Part shown: piece by piece, positions 58,131 to 64,000 of the stretch
Numbering within the stretch: the first letter of the stretch is position 1
How the letters are laid out: the number at the start of each line of letters is the position of its first letter
Assembly: GCA_027924645.1 (NCBI GenBank)
Contig: BSBN01001687.1
Location: 4,402,001 to 4,466,000 of the forward strand
From: Cunninghamia lanceolata
Taxonomy: Eukaryota > Streptophyta > Pinopsida > Cupressales > Cupressaceae
Direction: 5' to 3'
Length of the DNA stretch: 64,000 nucleotides
Made by a program: the position numbers and the translations under genes
The notes under the pieces: generated by a model
What the model saw: the letters and a program-made list of their open reading frames with translations, nothing else
What the model was told of the DNA's origin: nothing
Database searches by the model: none

Positions 58131-61100
58131 TGCCCCCCTTCTTCAAAGAAGCATTGTCCTCAATGCTAACCAAGTGTGGATTCTTTTGGATGAATTCCTC
58201 ATCCTCCCATGTGGCCTCTTCAACTAGTAAATACTTCCATTGGATGAGATACTGAGTGAGGGTTCTATTCCTCAGCTTCTTTGTGCGTGTTTGAAGAATG
58301 CACTCTGGTTCCAAAATTATTCTTCCTTCTTCATCAAGCTCTGGTAGTACTGTTTGAGTAGGAATATTCTACCCAATTACCTTCTTCAAACAAGAAACAT
58401 GAAAAACTGGATGTATCTTTGTTGTTGGTGGCAACTCTAGCTTGTAGGCAACACTACCAATCTTTTGCATGATTTGGTATGGCCCATAATATCTTGGAGA
58501 CAACTTATTATTCTTTTTTTGTTGCTTCATTGAGATTTGTTTATAAGGCTGCAATCTCAAGAAGACCCAATCCCCAACTTCAAAATTTCTTTCACTACGA
58601 TGTTGGTCCACCTGTTGTTTCATTTGATTTTGTGGCATAGCTAAATTCTCCTTGAGTCCTGAAAGTACCTATTGTTGATGAAGCAAGTGGTGCTCTACTA
58701 CCTGAACTCTTGGTGACACCTTTAATGATGATGTGATGGAAGGAGGATGATATCCATAAAGTGCCAAAAATGGAGACATTTTTGATGAGCTATGAAAAGA
58801 AGTGTTATACCACCATTCTGCAAGTGGTAGCCAATCTACCCATTGAGATTGTTTCTCTAAAGTGAAACAACGTAGATATCCTTCCAAACATTTATTAACA
58901 ACCTTAGTTTTCCTATCTGATTAAGGATGGTATGAAGAACTATGAGCCAATTGAGTACCCAAACATGAGAATAAATCTTTCCAAAAGTGACTAGTAAAGA
59001 TAGGATCACGATCACTGACAATAACCTTAGGTGTACCATGTAGCTTTTGGATATTCTCCAAGAAAACTTTTGCCACTGCACTTGCTGTAAAAGGATGTGA
59101 TAATACCATGATGACATTATGATATTTAGATTTGGGAAGCCCTGTGATGAAGTCCATGGATACCTCTTCCCAACGTTGGCTAGGAATAGATAAGGGCTGC
59201 AAGAGACCTGGTGTCTTAATTGTCTCCCCCTTATTTCTTTGGCAAACCAAACATTCAGCCACAAATTTTTGAACATCACCTTTTAGCCCTTCCCAAAAAA
59301 AATCTTGCTTGACCCGATGATATGCTTCAAAAATCCTGAATGACCACCAACTGGGGACTCATGTAGGTATATGAGAATCTTGTGTTTAAGAGTGGAATTC
59401 TTGTAGAGATACAAGTGCTCTTTATAGCAAAGAATATCTCCCTTCAAACAAAACTTATCTGAACTACTAGGATCACTTTTTAATTGTTGGATGAGATTAC
59501 TTGTTGCAACATCATTTTGCCACTCTGCTTTGGCTTCTTCCACCCAATTTTCTTGTAATATTGAAAGGGCACACAATAAGGCTTCATCTTTCTCATCCTT
59601 CTTGGAAAGTGCATCAGCCACAATATTTTCCTTCCCTTTCTTATATACAATCTCAAAGTCATATCCCAACATCTTAGTGACCCATTTTTGTTGCTCTTCA
59701 GAGGATAGTCTTTGTTCCAAAAAATATTTTAGGCTATCATGATCTGCCTTAACCTTGAAGTGTCAACCCATTAAATAAGGCCTCCATTGTTTAACTGCGT
59801 GAAGGATTGCTAGCATTTCCTTCTCATAAATAGGTTTGAGCTGATTTTTACCCTATAATTGATGACTCTCAAAAGCAATTGGTCGACCTTCTTGCATGAG
59901 AACTACTTCTATCCCATTTCCAAAAGCATCACATTCCACAATGAATTCCTTGGTGAAGTCCGGAGTGGCAAGCACTGGAGTTGTACACATAGCCTCCTTC
60001 AATTGCTCAAATGCTACGTTAGTGGACTCATTCCAATGAAAATAATCCTTCTTCAAGAGAGTGGTGAGGGGTGCTACTATACGACCATAATTCTTCACAA
60101 ATCTTCTATATTACCCTGTCAATCCCAAGAAACCCCTCAGTTTCTTAATGGTTTTTGGAATAGGCCATTCCATGATAGCCTTAATTTTGTTAGGCTCCAC
60201 CTTTACTCCTTCATGTGAAACTATGTGTCCCAAATACTCCACCTCCTTAAGACTAAAAGCACACTTGGATGGCTTAGCATAGAGTTGATAATCTTTGAGT
60301 AATTGTAATGCTTGATCTACATGCTGCAAATGTTCTTCCCAAGTCTTGCTATAAATCAATATATCATCAAAGAACACTAACACAAACTTTCTCAAGAACT
60401 TCTTAAAAATGGAATTCATCCAACTTTGGAATGTAGATGGTGCATTGGTAAGACCAAATGGCATCACCAAAAATTCATAATGACCCTCGTGAGTTTGAAA
60501 TGTTGTCTTACAAATATCTTCCTCGTAATCCGAATTTGGTGATAACCAGATCTAAGATCTAACTTGGTAAAATACATAGCTCCATTTAATTCATCTAGCA
60601 AATCATCAATGATTGGAATAGGAAACTTATCTTTAATGGTGTACATGTTGAGCACTCTATAATCTGGACACATGTGCCAAGTTTCATCCTTCTTACACAC
60701 CATCACCACAGGTGAGGAGTAAGCACTTTGGCTATGCCTGATAATTCCTGCCTCTAGCATCTCCTCAACAATTTTTTCTATCTCACTTTTTTGTATGTGT
60801 GGGTACCTATAAGGCCTGATGTTTGGTGGTTGGCTCCCTGGAACTAGTTGCATGGCATGGTCATGATCCCTCTTAGGAGGAAGTCCTTTAGGCATATCTC
60901 CAAGAACCACTGAGTGACTATCAATTATTGCTTGCAAATTTGGATGAGTAGGAGCATTAGATTAAGAGACTTCTAATGAACGTAACTGGGCCACAAATCC
61001 ATCCGCTCCTTTCTTAAGCAACTTTTGCATTTGATGAGAGCTTACCATCTATGGGGATTTTGCATTCAATCCCCTTAGCTCCACTACCTTTCCTTCTGAT

Positions 61101-61291
61101 TAAAATCTCATGAATAGTTCTTGGAAGTTCATCTCAATTGTTCCCAATGTAGTAAGCCATTGTACTCCCAAAACAATATCTGCTGCACCCATGGATATCG
61201 CAAACATTGGGGTATCAAGTTGATAATATCTCATGGATAATTTAATGCTATGACACTTCCCCAAACAACTAACTGTACCCCCAATCTGCAA
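58117..61291 (-). pseudogene. Chromovirus pol: protease end, RT, RNase H, integrase, chromodomain
   Basis: Protease: ADIVLGVQWLTTLG (about 61160). [47 protein letters not shown] and FFDDILIYS (about 60370). RNase [18 protein letters not shown] and IVYKKGKENIVADALSKK. Integrase: CLVCQRNKG, SMDFITGLPKS, VIVSDRDPIFTSHFWKDL. In the block after SSYHP the catalytic glutamate is lysine (SDRKTKVVNKCLE). The GPY/F region reads LSPRYYGPYQIMQKIG. Chromodomain: YLIQWKYLLVEEATWEDE. Breaks are frameshifts near 61295, 60525 and 59298, plus stops near 60110, 59850, 59760, 58920 and elsewhere. The enzyme set is inactive. Confidence 0.93.
58131..58140 (-). promoter_or_regulatory. Polypurine tract of the chromovirus, inside the coding frame
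   Basis: The minus strand reads AAGGGGGGCA just before the 3' LTR. In the pol frame it encodes the KKGG of the C-terminal tail, so the ORF runs about 14 bp into the LTR. Confidence 0.85.
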
Positions 61292-61298
61292 TCAAAAC

Positions 61299-62525
61299 CT
61301 AAAACTCTGGGGCTGGATATATAAAATAATTTAGACGAGTTGCCAACTTTTTGTTGATGAAATTATGAGTACTACCTGAGTCGATCAACACTGTTACTTT
61401 CTGCTTCTTTAAGAAACCCACTACCTTGAGAGTTTGTGGTGTACTAAAACTTGAGAGTGCATGACAAGAAATGATTGGTTGAGAATCATGTGATTCCTCA
61501 CTTGACTCCATATCCTCCTCTAATATGGGTTCCTCCTCTTCTTCCTCACTTGGACCTTCAATATAGAACAATTTCTTTTCATTACATTTATGTCCTCGAC
61601 TGTATTTGCTATCACAATTGAAACACAACCCTTTTGCTCTTTTCTCCTCAATTTGCTGTGGAGTCAACCTAGTAGGTTGAAGAAGAGAAGGTGTTGAATA
61701 TCCTTTCTCTCTTGTCATATTAGCCCCTTGCTTTCTAGGAATCAAATACTTCTCCTCTACCCTGCGTGCCAAGATAAAAGACTCATTTACTGAGCTAGGA
61801 CTAAACATGCGTACCTCATGTTGAATGTGATCCTTGAGACCACCCAAGAATAAATCATTCAAGTTCTCCTCTGTAATTGTATCCACTCTTAAGAATAGAT
61901 TTTGGAATGTTTGAATATAATCCTTAACTGATCTTGTTTGTTGAAGTTTAGCAAGTTGGCTGAAGAAGTTGTCTGTCACACTATTGCTATAATTTACTTG
62001 GAGTTCTTCTGTAAAAATTGACCATGAGATGGTGAGACCCTTTTTCCTTCGATGAGTACAAAGACAACGATACCAAATGAATTGATCTGGTTCTAGATAT
62101 AGGGAAGCCATCGTGACCTTTTGTCCATATGAGATTTGATGTACTTCAAAAAAATTCTCCATTTGGTTTATCCATGTTAAAGGATCCTTACCATCGAACT
62201 TGTGCATATCCACCTTTGGAAAAAAATTCCTAGATCCCATAGGAGTATTAAAATTCGTGTCATTATTAGCTGATTTGAAGGTTTCACCTTGGTTGCTTGA
62301 GAACTCCTTTCTTGGTTCATTCATAAAGGCGCTTAACATGCTTCGTATATCTGATATATCTTCTCTTAGGTCACACATATCCCTCTTAACCTCTTCCTTG
62401 AACTTACTTATTTCCTCATTGAGATTACTATCCTCTATTGTTTCCCCATCCTTATAAGAGGATTTCCCCGATGTGGCAGCATTCTTTTTGCCTCTTGTTG
62501 CAGGCCCCGTCATGATGGAAACCAA
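61299..62525 (-). CDS. Chromovirus gag and start of protease (408 aa, open)
   Basis: Residues 35-65 are heptad-rich. Residues 104-260 form the capsid region (KFDGKDPLTWINQMENFFEV, LQQTRSVKDYIQTFQNLFLR, LGGLKDHIQHEVRMF). The nucleocapsid knuckle is CFNCDSKYSRGHKC at 301-314. An acidic linker follows, then the aspartic protease active site VLIDSGSTHNFI at about 379-390. The frame stops at 61299, and protease resumes shifted at 61291. It is the only long element gene here without an internal stop. The likely start is 62525 or the Met at 62513. Confidence 0.9.
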   Translation of the reverse strand: MVSIMTGPATRGKKNAATSGKSSYKDGETIEDSNLNEEISKFKEEVKRDMCDLREDISDIRSMLSAFMNEPRKEFSSNQGETFKSANNDTNFNTPMGSRNFFPKVDMHKFDGKDPLTWINQMENFFEVHQISYGQKVTMASLYLEPDQFIWYRCLCTHRRKKGLTISWSIFTEELQVNYSNSVTDNFFSQLAKLQQTRSVKDYIQTFQNLFLRVDTITEENLNDLFLGGLKDHIQHEVRMFSPSSVNESFILARRVEEKYLIPRKQGANMTREKGYSTPSLLQPTRLTPQQIEEKRAKGLCFNCDSKYSRGHKCNEKKLFYIEGPSEEEEEEPILEEDMESSEESHDSQPIISCHALSSFSTPQTLKVVGFLKKQKVTVLIDSGSTHNFINKKLATRLNYFIYPAPEF

Positions 62526-63013
62526 AATTTTTGAAATAAATCACACAAATGAAATGTAAATTCTCTAAAATTTTTACTTTAACTTACTAGGGCCAAGATA
62601 TCACTTACCCAGAAAAAAATCCAAAAAATTAGCAAATTTACTGCCTTGAGAGTGAATTTGTTGGAAACCCTACTTTTGCAATAACTCACTTATTTTTGAT
62701 TCAATTTCTCCAATATTTGGATTGTAGGCTCCTCTATTATGTATTCAAAAAACCCAATACAAATTATACTCCAATTCAGTAGGATGTGAGAGTTATGTAG
62801 ATCTAAAATAAATTGTGTAGAAATCGTAATTTTGCAATAATTTACTCAAATCTGCTCTAATTCCTCTGAAATATGGACTGTATCTTCTTTAATATGGTCT
62901 TGAAAAACCCTTTAAAAATATTTAAAAAATTCGCTAAAATTTGAAAGTTATGCTCTTCCCAAAATTGCCTCCAATGTTGAGAAAAAATCTTGCCTCTACG
63001 GTGCCAAGATCAT
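62526..63013 (-). other. Chromovirus leader between primer site and gag
   Basis: Untranslated leader of about 490 bp. A frame at 62934-63197 crosses it into the LTR and is not considered coding. Confidence 0.6.
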
Positions 63014-63025
63014 GCTCTGATACCA
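63014..63025 (-). promoter_or_regulatory. Primer binding site, initiator tRNA-Met
   Basis: TGGTATCAGAGC on the minus strand, two bases from the 5' LTR. Confidence 0.93.
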
Positions 63026-63027
63026 CT

Positions 63028-63378
63028 TGTAATGAAACAACTTGCACAATATCTGAATATAATAGAAAATATCCTACAAATACTTGATAATAATATGCCA
63101 CTTCGAAGGGGAAACCTCCTAATCCTCTTCGAGGGGGATACCTCCAATAGTCTTCAGTAAGAACACAATACTCAATATGATATGAAATGAGACTCACTAC
63201 CTCCTATATATACCTATTTATGCCTAGGATATCACCCAGGCCGACTTAGATAGCCCTATAGAAGCCTTAGGCTGACCTAAACAACTAAATATAATGATAA
63301 TATGACTTAATTAGGAGTTAAGATAGCCACAAGCCGACTATTCATAACCCTATGTACACCAATATTAAGGGCATAGCA
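63028..63378 (-). repeat. 5' LTR of the chromovirus
   Basis: 351 bp, colinear with 57771-58130. It lacks 9 bp of an AATAATAAT-type run. Confidence 0.93.
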
Positions 63379-63383
63379 TTCTC

Positions 63384-64000
63384 TAGATGCTTGTAGGCTT
63401 CCCCAGATGCAGAGTCTTTGTCCATGAGAGATCCTAAGGCTTCATGCAATATCACTTGACATTATTTACTCTATTCATCTTTGCTCTTCAGCTCTTTATC
63501 ATTTCTAAACAACATGGGTATTCCTGCTTTTGAAGCCTCAATACATTCTTTGGCATCGTTATAAAGCTGGTCATAATATTTCTGATGCTGCTCAATCAAC
63601 TCTTTTGCATTGGAAGTGCCTATAATGTTAGAAACATCCTTACTCTATGTCTCATGGAGTTTCTCCTACAGCTTGTTGTTGAGCCTCTCGTGCTCTTGGA
63701 TCACTTTTTAGTTTTCAGAATAAACATCCCAAAATTTGTTCATCCAATGCATCATGTTAACATGTCTATTTTGGAGCATTGTTGCAAGTGTGTCAATCTG
63801 GACCTGAGCTATCTAATCAATAGATGGTGATTGGACGCTTTGTGAGCTCTCTCCCTAAGTTATCCTTTTCACTGATGCTTTGAAGGTATTCTTAACGGTA
63901 TCTTTCAAGAAATCATTTTCTTTTGTTAATCTTTCACAACTCAGTTTATATGCATCCCGTTCTTTGATCAGCATCTGAGCCTGTGCTTTGTTCAATTTTG
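63384..64000 (-). pseudogene. Coiled-coil ORF, upstream part, many stops, runs off the window
   Basis: One minus-strand frame reads KAQAQMLIKERDAYKLSCER, LTKENDFLKDTVKNTF, DTLATMLQNRHVNMMHWMNK, IQEHERLNNKL, ELIEQHQKYYDQLYNDAKEC and SGEAYKHLE without a frameshift. About seven in-frame nonsense codons occur, mostly TAG, several where Gln (CAG) would suit the heptads. It has long helical heptads and no enzymatic motif. It may be a gag-like or accessory ORF of an LTR element, possibly the upstream part of the Tat/Ogre-like element. Its true start is outside. Confidence 0.6.

Larger units (their letters stand above)
57771..63378 (-). mobile_element. Ty3/gypsy chromovirus, complete (5.61 kb)
   Basis: LTRs at 57771-58130 and 63028-63378 start TGT(G/A)ATGAAACAACTTG and end ATTAAGGGC(G/A)TAGCA. 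Flanking pentamers TTTTC (57766-57770) and TTCTC (63379-63383) fit a duplication with one change. A tRNA-Met primer site is at 63014-63025 and a purine tract at 58131-58140. Internal genes are gag-protease, RT, RNase H, integrase and chromodomain, in that order. The LTRs differ at about 13 of 350 positions plus one 9-bp indel, the lowest divergence in the window. Short LTRs and a C-terminal chromodomain suggest a Reina-like chromovirus. Confidence 0.95.

Noticed and set aside
1..64000. CRISPR arrays, bacterial operons, rRNA or intact tRNA genes
   Set aside because: None seen. The tandem repeats lack regular spacer structure, and the window is eukaryotic plant DNA.

Overview
This is a plant nuclear window. 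It is AT-rich, and its one recognisable host gene has plant-type spliced exons. Nearly everything else is plant transposable elements in various stages of decay, nested inside one another. The huge intergenic distance, the old and diverged LTR pairs and the surviving solo LTRs suggest a large, slowly purged genome such as a gymnosperm. The species cannot be fixed from the sequence. Coordinates were read by eye, and no homology search was run.

Layout. 1-6.6 kb: the 3' half of a tyrosylprotein sulfotransferase gene (TPST, + strand). Seven exons join in frame, end in a membrane anchor with a basic tail, and run off the left edge. 6.6-10.4 kb: decayed sequence with a broken LINE RNase H domain. 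10.46-13.76 kb: a solo LTR flanked by TTAAA, itself split by a second solo LTR of 2.76 kb flanked by GGTGT. The inner LTR carries an unusual array of TTGTAT/ATACAA hairpins. 13.9-19.3 kb: two related LINE-ORF1-like ruins, with another intact copy of the first solo LTR (target duplication GCCTC) between them. 20.65-21.01 kb: a degenerate tandem array of about 41 bp units. 24.0-26.1 kb: an element with terminal inverted repeats, beside a Ty1/copia pol ruin (26.1-28.7 kb). 31.13-35.56 kb: a complete Ty1/copia element with both LTRs and TTTAC duplications that has lost integrase and reverse transcriptase.

37-57 kb: what I interpret as the 3' half of a giant Ty3/gypsy element of Tat/Ogre type, on the minus strand. 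It has RNase H and integrase at 54.8-56.6 kb, then about 8 kb of repeat-rich, C+A-rich sequence (minus strand) with a reading frame in the opposite orientation, then a polypurine tract and the start of an LTR at 37.7 kb. Two elements inserted into this 3' region. One is a 7.59 kb Sirevirus-like copia element (39,795-47,381, duplication CTTTC) that carries a gag-like coiled-coil/zinc-knuckle ORF and a large ORF of unknown function, but no pol. The other is a 1.3 kb TRIM-like element.

57.6-64 kb: a decayed coiled-coil ORF (minus strand), split by a complete 5.6 kb chromovirus (57,771-63,378). The two halves of the split ORF rejoin in frame once the chromovirus is removed. This is the youngest insertion I can rank by LTR divergence.

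The observations most worth following are the pol-less Sirevirus-like element with its unknown second ORF, the hairpin-array LTR, and the chromovirus-split coiled-coil ORF. All pol genes seen here are broken. Both integrases in which the region can be read have lysine in place of the catalytic glutamate.
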